From: Roseibium algicola
GTDB lineage: Bacteria; Pseudomonadota; Alphaproteobacteria; Rhizobiales; Stappiaceae
DNA length: 64,000 nt
Direction of reading: 5' to 3'
NCBI RefSeq assembly: GCF_001999245.1
Contig: NZ_CP019630.1
Coordinates: 1,612,001-1,676,000 of the forward strand
Shown here one piece after another: positions 7,324 through 15,759 of the stretch. Positions within the stretch are counted from its first letter, which is position 1. Each line of letters opens with the position of its first letter. Made by a program: the position numbers and the translations under genes. The notes under the pieces are model-generated. The model was not told the DNA's origin and made no database searches. It saw only the letters and a program-made list of their open reading frames with translations.

Positions 7324-8754
7324 TCACCCGAACAGACGCAGGAAACCGATCGCTTTGCGCAGCCAAGCATTTTTGGGCGCTTCCGCATAGTAAGAAATTG
7401 CCGCACGGCGTACGAGTTCACCCAGTGTCGGATAGGGCGCAATGAACCCGGCAAGGTCCTTCATGGTCATCTTCTTCGACAGGGCGAGCGACAGAAGATT
7501 GATGACCTCCCCGGCCTGGGCACCCGCGATATCCGCGCCAAGCAACCTGCCGCGCGGCCCGGCAATCAGCTTCAGGCGCCCCTTCGTGAGGCCTTCTGCC
7601 TGCGCTCTGTCATTGCTGGAATAGTCCGCCGTCAGCACCTTGACCTTGTGGCCATAGCGCGAGCGGGCCTCGGCTTCGCTCAGGCCGACATGACCAAGTT
7701 CCGGCGATGTGTAGGTAACCCAGGGCACAATGTCGCTGGTCATGGAGACCGGCAGCCGGAACAGGATGGAGCGAATCGCAAGGCCTGCCTGATAGCCGGC
7801 GACATGCGTAAACTGCAGACCGCCGGCAACGTCGCCAATGGCATAGACGCGCCGGTTGCTCGTTCGCAAACCCTTGTCGATCGCAATGCCTTTCCGGTCA
7901 TAATCGATGCCGGCTTCTTCCAGGCCGAGCCCGTCGACGTTGGGCGCACGGCCGGTCGCCACCAGCAGATGAGAGGCCTCCACCGTGACCGGCTTTCCGT
8001 CCGCCTCCTTCGCGCTGATCGCCAATCCCGCACCGGATCGCCCGACTTTTTCGACAGCCGTCTGTTCCAGAATGTCGATGCCTTCGGCACGCAGGGTATC
8101 CAGCACCAACGCCGCCAGTTCCGGATCGTCCTTACCAAGAGCCTTCTGGGCTTCGAACACGGTGACTTTCGAACCAAGACGTCGGTGGGCCTGCGCCATT
8201 TCAAGACCGATTGGTCCGCCGCCGATAATCGCCAGATGCTCCGGACGATCGCGTAGCTGGAACAGGGTTTCATTGGTCAGATAGGGAACGTCCTCGAGGC
8301 CCGGAATAGGCGGAACGAAAGCGGAGGACCCCGTTGCGATGACAAAACGCCGGGCCTTGATACGGACCGCACCGGCCAACACCTCATCGGATCCGGTGAA
8401 CCTTGCCGTCTCGCGCAGGACGGTGACGCCGAGGCCTTCGAAGCGTTCCTGGGAATCATGCGGCTCGATGGCGGCGATGACCTTGCGGACATGATCGTTC
8501 GCTTCGGCAAAATCGACTTCCGGCTTGTCGCCATGCACTCCGAACCGGCTCGCAGCTTCCTGCGTGTGCGCGGCCTTGGCGGCGGCCAGAAGCGCCTTGG
8601 AGGGCACACAGCCGTAGTTGAGGCAATCGCCGCCCATGAGCCCCTTTTCGATCAGCACCACCTCGACGCCAAAGGCCGCCGCGGCTGCGGCAACGGACAG
8701 GCCGGCGGAGCCTGCGCCAATCACGCAAATGTCCGGGGTCAGCAAATTGGCCAT
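7324..8754 (-). CDS. FAD-dependent class I disulfide oxidoreductase (DLDH/MerA-like)
   Basis: 476 residues. The FAD-binding Rossmann motif (ICVIGAGSAGLSVA) is followed by the redox-active pair in GGDCLNYGCVPSK (Cys44, Cys49), the NAD(P) motif (IIGGGPIGLEMAQ), a second FAD contact (YAIGDVAG) and the C-terminal dimerisation domain. The His of the usual H-P-T...E catalytic dyad is replaced by Tyr (APYPTLGE). The protein is therefore neither a standard lipoamide dehydrogenase nor a mercuric reductase with the C-terminal Cys pair. It lies 36 bases downstream of the TVP38/TMEM64 gene on the same strand, a pairing I recall from many proteobacteria. ATG has CGGAG 8 bases upstream. The electron acceptor is unknown. 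Confidence 0.9.
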   Translation of the reverse strand: MANLLTPDICVIGAGSAGLSVAAAAAAFGVEVVLIEKGLMGGDCLNYGCVPSKALLAAAKAAHTQEAASRFGVHGDKPEVDFAEANDHVRKVIAAIEPHDSQERFEGLGVTVLRETARFTGSDEVLAGAVRIKARRFVIATGSSAFVPPIPGLEDVPYLTNETLFQLRDRPEHLAIIGGGPIGLEMAQAHRRLGSKVTVFEAQKALGKDDPELAALVLDTLRAEGIDILEQTAVEKVGRSGAGLAISAKEADGKPVTVEASHLLVATGRAPNVDGLGLEEAGIDYDRKGIAIDKGLRTSNRRVYAIGDVAGGLQFTHVAGYQAGLAIRSILFRLPVSMTSDIVPWVTYTSPELGHVGLSEAEARSRYGHKVKVLTADYSSNDRAQAEGLTKGRLKLIAGPRGRLLGADIAGAQAGEVINLLSLALSKKMTMKDLAGFIAPYPTLGELVRRAAISYYAEAPKNAWLRKAIGFLRLFG

Positions 8755-8790
8755 GACGGGCTCCGATTCGGCAGGAAACTGGCGGAAAGT

Positions 8791-9612
8791 TTAACGATTG
8801 CGGACTTTTTTCAATATCACCGGAATGAGGCTGGCGATTCCGAGCGCAAAAAACGCCGCCAGCAGCTGTGGTGTTACCAGGGCAGCAACGTCGATCTGGC
8901 AGGTTCCTGACGCCGCGCAGCCGGGGTTGGCGGCTTCCTGTGCCGCGATGACACTGTCGAGGCCGGAACCGATGAAGGTGAAGGCAAAGGTGCCCGGAAT
9001 GATGCCGACAAACGTGGCGAGCGTGTAGGAAGGCAACGGCATCTTGAAGATTGCCGGGGCGATGTTGACCAGCCAGAAAGGGAATACCGGCGTCAGCCTC
9101 AGGAACAGGAGGTAGTGAAACGCATCCTTGCGAAACCCTTCGGCCAGACGGGCAAGGAAGGGGCCGGCCCGATTGGTGAGCACCTCACCAAAGGAGGATC
9201 TTGCAACAAGAAAGACGGCGCAGGCGCCGATCGTCGCGCCCAGAACCGTTGCGACACCGCCAATTACCCAGCCAAACAGAAAACCGCCCGCAATGGTCAG
9301 CAAGGATGCCCCGGGAAACGACAGAGCGACCGCCACGGTATAGATGGCCACATAGGCGAGAATGGCGAGCACCAGGTTCTGCTCGACATAACCGGCAAGG
9401 TCCTGCCGCTGCATGATGAGGTTCGACAAGGTCAGCTGCTTGTGCAGGCCAAGCGCGAATCCGAGCACCATCAGGCCTGCGAGAACCGCCAGTGGCAGCC
9501 ACTTTCTGAACCTTTCGGCTGCCGTGCGTTCCTGCGTCTTTCCGCCAGTCTGCCCCGTGTCCTTCGGCGGCGTCATCCTGTTGGCCTCGTCACCCAGCAT
9601 CCACTCTTCCAT
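8791..9612 (-). CDS. TVP38/TMEM64 (VTT/DedA-like) membrane protein
   Basis: 273 residues with a hydrophilic N-terminus and several hydrophobic segments. It carries the VTT-domain signature: FPGASLLTIAGGFLFG with two re-entrant-like Gly-rich segments, then RLTPVFPFWLVNIAPAIF and FVGIIPGTFAFTFIGSGL. The F-P-G-x and R-x-x-P-x-x-P/N motifs are those of the TVP38/DedA superfamily, whose members include lipid scramblases and flippases and which act in the inner membrane. It is the first gene of a two-gene unit with the FAD oxidoreductase. The exact start is uncertain because in-frame ATGs also occur at about codons 5 and 13. Confidence 0.9.
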   Translation of the reverse strand: MEEWMLGDEANRMTPPKDTGQTGGKTQERTAAERFRKWLPLAVLAGLMVLGFALGLHKQLTLSNLIMQRQDLAGYVEQNLVLAILAYVAIYTVAVALSFPGASLLTIAGGFLFGWVIGGVATVLGATIGACAVFLVARSSFGEVLTNRAGPFLARLAEGFRKDAFHYLLFLRLTPVFPFWLVNIAPAIFKMPLPSYTLATFVGIIPGTFAFTFIGSGLDSVIAAQEAANPGCAASGTCQIDVAALVTPQLLAAFFALGIASLIPVILKKVRNR

Positions 9613-9628
9613 CAGCTCGCTTCTTGTC

Positions 9629-9649
9629 GCAGGGGCGCCCTGCTTTTTT
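9629..9649 (+). terminator. Rightward terminator-like hairpin with T6 tract
   Basis: GCAGGG-GCG-CCCTGC followed directly by TTTTTT. In the rightward direction this is a compact intrinsic terminator, although no rightward gene lies before it. It may insulate rpmH from antisense transcription, or simply form a structure in the 5' leader of the leftward TVP38 gene. Confidence 0.5.
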
Positions 9650-9777
9650 GTTCTGATAGGCAGATGTACCTTAAACCTCGTAAAAAGAACTGTGCTTCAC
9701 TGATAAGTGACGCTTGCCCGTTTCAGGTTCACCTGTGCGTGATCGAAAGGAAAACGCAGAATCTTAGGCGTGCAAAG

Positions 9778-9806
9778 TTGACTTGAGGCGGCATGGCCCT
9801 TATAAG
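9778..9806 (+). promoter_or_regulatory. sigma70-type promoter of rpmH-rnpA-yidC
   Basis: TTGACT (9778-9783), a 17-base spacer, then TATAAG (9801-9806): close to the consensus for the housekeeping sigma factor. It lies about 130 bases before rpmH. Strong consensus promoters are expected for this ribosomal-protein operon. Confidence 0.75.
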
Positions 9807-9937
9807 CGCGCTCGACCGGGACATGCATTCGGACCCAAGGCTGGAAAAGCCGCGCTCTTCATGGCGCTTCGGGTGCTTCCTCCAAAGAATTTAAAAAATG
9901 AACAAGGGCCGCGCTCTTAGCCGCGCGGGGAAGAACA

Positions 9938-10072
9938 ATGAAGCGTACGTATCAACCGAGCCGTCTTGTCCGCAAGCGTCGCCACGGCTTCCGCGCACGT
10001 ATGGCCACCAAGAATGGCCGTCAGGTGCTTGCTCGTCGCCGCGCGAAGGGTCGCAAGAGCCTCAGCGCCTAA
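9938..10072 (+). CDS. rpmH: 50S ribosomal protein L34
   Basis: 44 residues, [20 protein letters not shown]..., the canonical start of L34, followed by the highly basic [22 protein letters not shown]. Length and sequence are standard for the family. A clear ribosome site (GGGGAAG) precedes the ATG. L34 binds 23S rRNA in the large subunit. It is the first gene of the rpmH-rnpA-yidC unit found next to the replication origin region or in conserved blocks of many bacteria. Confidence 0.98.
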   Translation: MKRTYQPSRLVRKRRHGFRARMATKNGRQVLARRRAKGRKSLSA

Positions 10073-10131
10073 TCGGCGACCAGCCCGCAGTGCGCCGGGT
10101 TGGCGGCGACTGCCAACACCAATCCGCCGCT

Positions 10132-10542
10132 ATGGACACTTTGAAAAAGCGCTCCGAATTCCTGGCGGTCGCCAAAGGCGGCCGGCTGGGCCGGCGCGCT
10201 TTTGTCGTTCAGGGCTTGAACCGCGACAGCGACGACGCGTCGCGGGTTGGCTACACGGTTACCAAGAAAACCGGCAATTCGGTTATGCGCAGCCGCATAA
10301 AGCGGAGGCTTCGAGCCGCCGTGGCCGAACTTGCGCCCGAAGATATCCCGCAAAAGGCGGATTTCGTGCTTGTCGCTCGCGACAGCGCACTCACTCTTCC
10401 CTTTGAAAAAATCGTTGCAGACCTTAAGTCTGGCCTGAGCCAGGTGCTGGATCCGCAAACGCCGCGCGGACGGGGAAAACCGCGCCGGCAGGGCTCGCAG
10501 CCCAATCGAAACAGCGCAGGAAACAGGGGTAAATCCAGTTGA
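10132..10542 (+). CDS. rnpA: Ribonuclease P protein component
   Basis: 136 residues. It shows the RnpA pattern: [20 protein letters not shown] in the N-terminus, the RNR-type basic helix ([14 protein letters not shown]) that contacts the RNase P RNA, and [20 protein letters not shown]. The C-terminal 25 residues are a charged extension ([10 protein letters not shown]...). The protein assists the catalytic RNA in 5' maturation of tRNAs. It follows rpmH by 59 bases without an obvious ribosome site and overlaps the start of yidC by 3 bases, so translational coupling is likely. Confidence 0.95.
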   Translation: MDTLKKRSEFLAVAKGGRLGRRAFVVQGLNRDSDDASRVGYTVTKKTGNSVMRSRIKRRLRAAVAELAPEDIPQKADFVLVARDSALTLPFEKIVADLKSGLSQVLDPQTPRGRGKPRRQGSQPNRNSAGNRGKSS

Positions 10543-12359
10543 TTTCTGAAAACCGCAACACGATTCTCGCGATCGTTCTGTCCCTGATTGTTCTGCTCGG
10601 CTGGCAATATTTCGTTGCCGCGCCTCAGTTGGAACGCCAGCAGGCCGAACTTCAGGCCCAGCAGGAGGCCGCTCAAAAGGCCGCGACCGGCACAACAAAC
10701 CCGGATGCACCGCAACCGACCGGTTCGCAGGGCGCCAACACCGCGGCACCGGCGGCCGAGCAACAGGCCGCCTTTGCCAACCGGGATACTGCGCTTGCCG
10801 CTTCCCAGCGCGTGACCATCGATACGCCCAGCCTTGAAGGGTCGCTCAATCTGAAAGGCGGCCGCCTCGACGATATCCGGCTGAAGGACTATCACGAGAC
10901 CGTCGACAAGAGCAGCCCAACCATCGTGCTGTTCTCACCGTCCGGCAGCCCCAAGCCCTACTACGCTGATTACGGCTGGGTCGGCGATCCGGGTTCGAAC
11001 ATCGCCCTGCCCGGCCCGGATACCATCTGGTCCATCGACGGCGAGACGACACTGACCCCGTCGACACCCGTGACACTGTCCTGGGACAATGGTGCGGGCC
11101 TCACTTTCAAGCGCACCTTCTCTGTCGACGACAACTACATGTTCACCGTCAATCAGGCGGTCGAAAACACTGGCGCCGACGCGGTAACGCTCTATCCCTA
11201 CGGCCTGATCGCTCGAAAGGGCATGCCGGAAACCAAGGGTATCTACATTCTCCATGAAGGTCTGCTCGGCGTCTTCGGCGCGGAAGGCCTCAAGGAAGTC
11301 GATTACGACGATCTGATGGAAGAAAGCTCCATCCGGCCGGCCAAGGTCGATCAGGGCTGGCTCGGCATCACCGACAAGTACTGGGCCGCGACGCTCATCC
11401 CGACCCCGGGTCAGGAATTCCAGCCGGGCTTCAGCCACTCCGCCACCACCGACGTCTTTCAGGCCGACTATCTCGGCAACGGTGTGACCATTGCAGGCGG
11501 TTCGACCGGCGAAAGCAGCTCGTATCTGTTTGCCGGCGCCAAGGAAACCAAGGTTCTCGACGGTTACGAGGAAGCGCTCGGCATCGAACGGTTCGAACTC
11601 CTCATCGACTGGGGCTGGTTCTACTTCCTTACCAAACCGATGTTCTTCGCGATCGACTGGTTCTTCCACCTGTTCGGCAACTTCGGTGTCGCCATCCTGG
11701 TCGTCACCGTTATCGTCAAGCTGATCTTCTTCCCGCTGGCCAACAAGTCCTACGTCTCCATGAGCAAGATGAAGCTCGTGCAGCCGCAAATGACGGAAAT
11801 TCGGGAGAAATATTCCGACGACCGGCAGAAGCAGCAGCAGGCGTTGATGGAGCTCTACAAGAAAGAGAAGATCAACCCGCTGGCCGGCTGTCTGCCGATC
11901 CTGGTGCAGATCCCGGTGTTCTTCGCACTCTACAAGGTGCTGTACGTCACCATCGAAATGCGCCACGCGCCGTTCTTCGGCTGGATCCAGGATCTTTCGG
12001 CACCGGACCCGACCACCATCTTCAACCTGTTCGGCCTGATCCCCTGGGATCCGCCGCAGATGCTGATGCTGGGCGTCTGGCCGCTGATCATGGGGATCAC
12101 CATGTTCATCCAGATGAAGATGAACCCGGCTCCGCCCGATCCGACCCAGCAGATGATCTTCACCTGGATGCCCGTGATCTTCACCTTCATGCTGGCCTCT
12201 TTCCCGGCCGGTCTGGTGATCTACTGGGCATGGAACAACACCCTGTCCGTGACGCAGCAGTATGTGATCATGCGCCGTCAGGGAGCCAAGGTGGAGCTCT
12301 GGGACAATCTGGGGGCGCTCTTCAAACGCAAGAAGCCAGCTCCCGACGACAAGAGTTAG
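10539..12359 (+). CDS. yidC: Membrane protein insertase YidC
   Basis: 606 residues with TTG start at 10539 that overlaps the rnpA stop (TTGA); AGGGG lies about 9 bases upstream. TM1 ([23 protein letters not shown]) is followed by a long periplasmic beta-sandwich domain of about 300 residues, then the conserved insertase core: [44 protein letters not shown], the cytoplasmic hairpin with KMKLVQPQM and the later TM helices ending in QQYVIMRR. It inserts and folds inner-membrane proteins, alone or with SecYEG. No yidD gene separates it from rnpA. Confidence 0.97.
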   Translation: MISENRNTILAIVLSLIVLLGWQYFVAAPQLERQQAELQAQQEAAQKAATGTTNPDAPQPTGSQGANTAAPAAEQQAAFANRDTALAASQRVTIDTPSLEGSLNLKGGRLDDIRLKDYHETVDKSSPTIVLFSPSGSPKPYYADYGWVGDPGSNIALPGPDTIWSIDGETTLTPSTPVTLSWDNGAGLTFKRTFSVDDNYMFTVNQAVENTGADAVTLYPYGLIARKGMPETKGIYILHEGLLGVFGAEGLKEVDYDDLMEESSIRPAKVDQGWLGITDKYWAATLIPTPGQEFQPGFSHSATTDVFQADYLGNGVTIAGGSTGESSSYLFAGAKETKVLDGYEEALGIERFELLIDWGWFYFLTKPMFFAIDWFFHLFGNFGVAILVVTVIVKLIFFPLANKSYVSMSKMKLVQPQMTEIREKYSDDRQKQQQALMELYKKEKINPLAGCLPILVQIPVFFALYKVLYVTIEMRHAPFFGWIQDLSAPDPTTIFNLFGLIPWDPPQMLMLGVWPLIMGITMFIQMKMNPAPPDPTQQMIFTWMPVIFTFMLASFPAGLVIYWAWNNTLSVTQQYVIMRRQGAKVELWDNLGALFKRKKPAPDDKS

Positions 12360-12822
12360 TCCTCTGGCAGTTGCCTGAAAACAATAAGCCCCGCCAACCG
12401 GCGGGGCTTATTCATTGAGAGGCCGGTCATCGAACCTTTTGATGTTCTTATGATGCCCCCCTGGCTTCCGTCGGCAGGACATTGCCGACTTTGTCCCGCT
12501 CCGCCTGTCGAGTGAATGTTCGGTATGGAAATGACCGGCAAGAGTTCGCCATTTCTCGACAAGACCCAGCGTTGACCACTTCAAGGCCCATGCGAGCGCA
12601 GTGACGGGCGTCACTGGCCATTTGGCTCTTCTTCCATCAAATTGTCTGCCAGAGACGCAACAGCTTGTGCGGCCGGGTGCTCGCAGCCGAAAGCGCCTGC
12701 TCAATACCCGGTGACACAAGCAAGCCAGCCAACACCTGAAACAGAAACCGGCACACAGCAAAGCGTGCGCCTGATCCCTTTTGTGCGGCCGCAAGCATGG
12801 CCACATCGTGGAGAACGTGAAC
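12360..12822. other. Intergenic stretch after yidC
   Basis: 463 bases. It contains the yidC terminator and a small dyad (GTCGGCA-6 nt-TGCCGAC, 12470-12489). No domain-bearing open frame or RNA gene is visible. The right end must contain the promoter and ribosome site of the following gene. Confidence 0.5.
12383..12412 (+). terminator. Terminator of the rpmH-rnpA-yidC unit
   Basis: An inverted repeat AATAAGCCCCGCC / GGCGGGGCTTATT with a 4-base AACC loop, 23 bases after the yidC stop. The A and T runs on either side allow it to work in both directions. Confidence 0.85.
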
Positions 12823-13827
12823 ATGTACGCAGACTACGACGCCTTCAAAGCAGCGGTTGAACCTCACTGGCAGCGTTACTGGGACGACAACGCGTGGGTT
12901 CAAAGCTGGTCCAACTGGCAGGATCGGGACAAAATGGACCAGTTTTGCCAGGCTGCTTACAATCTCTACAGGGCTGCCGCAAATAACCGATTGCCATACA
13001 CCTTGCTTGGCGGCACCGGTATCCGGATGTGCAAAAACCTGATCGCAAACTTCGGTGTCACCGCTGCCAGCGGCATCCAGGAAGACGTAACCAGGAAGCA
13101 TGTCCAGACGGAACAAAGAGCCCGCAACGTAGGCAAGGGCACGCACACGGACGCGGACAGGAATATCATCCCTTCCGTGCCCGTCATAGGCGGCGCCATC
13201 CTGAGTGAAAAGAAGTGGACGCCTCTTCTCAACGATGCACTCATCATCGGTGCGATCACTGCCCACAAGACCTTCAGTCTGACGCTGGAAACCGCTGAGG
13301 CCGGGCTTTTTCGCCAGTGCGGCGAGGATTTGCTGGACGAAGAGGTCCCGAAACTGCAGAAGATTCTGCCGCATGTGACCAACCGGAAAGCTGCAGAGCA
13401 CCTTGTGAAGGGAACCGTGGACTATCAAAAGAACCACTGGAAGGAGTTCATGAACCGGAACGCCGGCATGTTCTGGACCTTCGGACAGTACACGGACAGA
13501 CACACCAACAGGAAAGCATCATTCCAGAACCCGCGTGTGCTGGCGCGCGAACTGCTTGGCCTGGCGTTTTTCGGCTATCAGCCTGCGTTCGGACAAGGTG
13601 AGCTCTATTTCAAGCCACCGCAGGACAACGCCCCGGACCCGACATTCCAAGCCTATGTGAGAGGGCTTAATGATATCGGATTTCACGAAGGCAACAGACA
13701 CACACGCATCAGGTTGATGTCGAGAATCTCCGAATTCCTGTTCAACGACCCGAGGGCAGTCCAAATGCCGCAGGACAGGGCTTTTGGTGAAAGGCGTGTC
13801 GACGCCCGGGTTCGCATTCCCACCTGA
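12823..13827 (+). CDS. Unknown 334-residue protein in accessory pocket
   Basis: Starts at ATG 12823 (MYADYDAFKAAVEPHW...), with GGAG 11 bases upstream; an in-frame ATG at 12781 lacks a ribosome site. The protein is soluble, without a signal peptide. It is rich in Trp and aromatic residues near the N-terminus (HWQRYWDDNAWVQSWSNW), with a hydrophobic central segment (PSVPVIGGAILSEKKW...NDALIIGAITAHKTFSL) and a His-rich second half (HVTNRKAAEHLV, QKNHWKEFMNR, YTDRHTNRKASF). I do not recognise any family. It sits alone between the housekeeping genes yidC and engB, followed by a good hairpin. Codon use seems less GC-biased than its neighbours, which may mean recent acquisition. Confidence 0.6.
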   Translation: MYADYDAFKAAVEPHWQRYWDDNAWVQSWSNWQDRDKMDQFCQAAYNLYRAAANNRLPYTLLGGTGIRMCKNLIANFGVTAASGIQEDVTRKHVQTEQRARNVGKGTHTDADRNIIPSVPVIGGAILSEKKWTPLLNDALIIGAITAHKTFSLTLETAEAGLFRQCGEDLLDEEVPKLQKILPHVTNRKAAEHLVKGTVDYQKNHWKEFMNRNAGMFWTFGQYTDRHTNRKASFQNPRVLARELLGLAFFGYQPAFGQGELYFKPPQDNAPDPTFQAYVRGLNDIGFHEGNRHTRIRLMSRISEFLFNDPRAVQMPQDRAFGERRVDARVRIPT

Positions 13828-13872
13828 ACACGACTCCAGAAACCGGCACCACCTGTCCGGTCCACTTTCGAC

Positions 13873-13900
13873 GGGGTTCTTGACCGACCCGAAGAACCCC
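13873..13900 (+). terminator. Hairpin after the unknown gene
   Basis: A perfect 9-bp stem (GGGGTTCTT / AAGAACCCC) with a 10-base loop, about 45 bases after the stop codon at 13827. There is no long T run directly behind it (the next bases are actcaagcagg), so it may be a terminator of reduced strength or an RNA-stabilising hairpin. Confidence 0.5.
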
Positions 13901-14054
13901 ACTCAAGCAGGTCTTTTCAAGTCGTCGCCTACCACACATCCCCGCAGCCCTCGATGTGAAAAACGCAGGCAAGTGCCGTCTTTAGGCCTCGTTTCCATCA
14001 TGACAGTGCCCGCTTTGCCCGACACGGTTCGAGATATGTTTCCGGAGGTGTCCC

Positions 14055-14714
14055 TTGCGCGTGCTCAAAATCCTTTCCGCCCTCGTCCTGCTTCTGACTG
14101 CCGCCGCCTTTGTTTACGGATTTGCCGGTTATCTCGATGCCCGAGCCGATGCCTTTCGCCTGTCCGCGCGCGCCGACAGGCTGATTGCCGGCGGCCGAGG
14201 CGGTGTCGATCTTGGGCAAAGGCAACTTGCGAAATTGCTGCAGGTCGAGGATCCCGGCTTTGTGGACCATTCCGGTGTTGATCTATCCAGTGCCGGAGGC
14301 GGTCTCACCACAATTACCCAATCGCTTGCCAAACGCGTCGGTTTCGAAACATTCCAGCCCGGTATCGCCAAGATCCGGCAGACTGGTTACGCAATCGGGC
14401 TGGAACATGAGCTTACAAAGCAGGAAATTCTGGCTCTCTGGCTCGACACCCTGGAAATGGGCCATGGGCCTGACGGTTGGATGACCGGGTTCTTCAGGGC
14501 AAGCAATGCCATTTACGGGAAAGCTCCGGCAGAGCTTTCCGAGAGGGAATTTCTCTCCCTTGTCGCGGTCCTTATCGCCCCGTCCACATACCATCTTGGA
14601 AAAGACGATCCGAAACTTGAAGACCGAGTTGCGCGGATCGAACGCCTGATTGCCGGCAGTTGCACACCGCTGGACAATGGCGACGTCTGGCTGGAAGGCT
14701 GCAGGGACAAATAG
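14055..14714 (+). CDS. Membrane-anchored mini transglycosylase (GT51-like), motif III Glu replaced
   Basis: 219 residues, TTG start with GGAGGTG 5 bases upstream. One N-terminal TM helix (LKILSALVLLLTAAAFVYGFAGYL) is followed by a shortened peptidoglycan glycosyltransferase fold: VEDPGFVDHSGVD (motif I, catalytic Glu65), GGLTTITQSLAK (motif II), KIRQTGYAIGLEHEL (motif III, where the second Glu of the family is Gln109), then LTKQEILALWLD and ASNAIYGKAPAELSEREFLSLVAVLIAPSTYHL (motifs IV and V). Typical monofunctional enzymes polymerise lipid II in the periplasm. Loss of the motif III Glu makes full activity doubtful; a regulatory or lytic-control role is possible. It is transcribed alone in the yidC-engB gap. 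Confidence 0.75.
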   Translation: MRVLKILSALVLLLTAAAFVYGFAGYLDARADAFRLSARADRLIAGGRGGVDLGQRQLAKLLQVEDPGFVDHSGVDLSSAGGGLTTITQSLAKRVGFETFQPGIAKIRQTGYAIGLEHELTKQEILALWLDTLEMGHGPDGWMTGFFRASNAIYGKAPAELSEREFLSLVAVLIAPSTYHLGKDDPKLEDRVARIERLIAGSCTPLDNGDVWLEGCRDK

Positions 14715-14942
14715 ACAAGCCCTAAAACGTTCCACCTTGACCGGCGCCGGAACCTCGTGTTTTTATCCGGCACCTTGACGCGAGGCTCTCGCGTCTTTCA
14801 ACCGATCCCGTTTGGAGTGCCTGGACCAATGATCCGATAAAGCAAGACCTGATCCGCAAGGCGAAGCCGCTCACCGGCAGGTCAACCGCGTCCGACACGC
14901 GTTTTCCAGTTTCCCTTGTTTTCTTGCTTTTAAGGAGGCCCC

Positions 14943-15623
14943 ATGCACGGCCCGTCCCCCGACACGCTCCATCCCTTCAATGGCGAACCGCACACGGTTT
15001 ACCTGAAAAACGTGATCACCCGCCCTACCATCGAAGTGGGCGACTTCACCTATTACAACGATGAAAACCACGCGGCCGAGTTTGAAAGCCGCAATGTGCG
15101 CTATCACTTCGACTTTGTCGGCGACCGGCTGAAGATCGGGAAGTTCTGCGCGCTGGCGCAGGGAACGACGTTCATCATGAGTGGTGCCAACCATGCCATG
15201 ACGGGTTTTTCGACCTACCCTTTCAACATCTTCCAAAACGGTTGGGAACAGGGCTTCGATCCTGCGACCATTTTCGACCACCTGAAGGGAGATACCATTG
15301 TCGGTCATGATGTCTGGTTCGGAACCAATGCAACAGTGATGCCCGGTGTCACCATCTGCTCCGGGGCAATCATCGGCGCGCACGCGGTGGTCGCGTCCGA
15401 CGTCCCGCCCTATGCGGTGGTGGTCGGCAATCCTGCCCGGGTGGTAAAACTCCGGTTTGATGAAGCCACTATCGAACGGCTGCTTGAAATCGCCTGGTGG
15501 GATTGGCCGGCCGAGACGATCTCCCGGAACCTCGATGCGATCCGCGGCGCGGATATCGAGGCCCTGGAGGCGGCCGCGACAGGGTTGGGCAGTGAGTGTG
15601 ATGCCAAACGAAACCGCGCCTGA
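14943..15623 (+). CDS. CatB/Vat-type O-acetyltransferase (left-handed beta helix)
   Basis: 226 residues with a textbook ribosome site (AAGGAGG 5 bases before ATG). Hexapeptide-repeat protein of the xenobiotic acetyltransferase group: [23 protein letters not shown] holds the catalytic His of the family, the long excursion loop follows ([16 protein letters not shown]), and then the hexapeptide turns [49 protein letters not shown]. The C-terminal helix has [10 protein letters not shown], typical of Vat/CatB proteins. These enzymes acetylate streptogramin, chloramphenicol or sugar hydroxyls using acetyl-CoA. Many chromosomal members have unknown natural substrates, so resistance should not be assumed. 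Confidence 0.88.
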   Translation: MHGPSPDTLHPFNGEPHTVYLKNVITRPTIEVGDFTYYNDENHAAEFESRNVRYHFDFVGDRLKIGKFCALAQGTTFIMSGANHAMTGFSTYPFNIFQNGWEQGFDPATIFDHLKGDTIVGHDVWFGTNATVMPGVTICSGAIIGAHAVVASDVPPYAVVVGNPARVVKLRFDEATIERLLEIAWWDWPAETISRNLDAIRGADIEALEAAATGLGSECDAKRNRA

Positions 15624-15658
15624 TCCGAACAGTCAGGCCGTGCGGACCAAAAGACCTG

Positions 15659-15691
15659 CAAGGCGTCCCTTTCAAATGGGTGCGCCTTGCG
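15659..15691. repeat. Inverted repeat between acetyltransferase and engB
   Basis: GCAAGGCG and CGCCTTGC arms with a 17-base loop, about 40 bases after the acetyltransferase stop. No T run follows, so it is at best a weak terminator or an mRNA 3'-end structure. Confidence 0.4.
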
Positions 15692-15759
15692 GGGTTGCAG
15701 GCTTGAGCCGGCACGCCAAAACTAGTGACGGTTGCTTTCAGGCAGGGTAGAAGGCGCTT

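Larger units (their letters stand above)
9613..9937. other. Intergenic region upstream of rpmH
   Basis: 325 bases between divergent genes. It holds the rpmH promoter at about 9780-9806 and a roughly 130-base leader. A compact terminator-like hairpin (9629-9649) reads rightwards. I see no small gene or known riboswitch in it. Confidence 0.6.

Noticed and set aside
9613-9937. Riboswitch or small RNA upstream of rpmH
   Set aside because: Apart from one terminator-like hairpin and the promoter, no conserved riboswitch core or known RNA family could be recognised.
14943-15623. Acetyltransferase as an antibiotic-resistance gene
   Set aside because: The CatB/Vat fold is clear, but many chromosomal members of environmental bacteria have other substrates. 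Sequence alone does not support a resistance claim.
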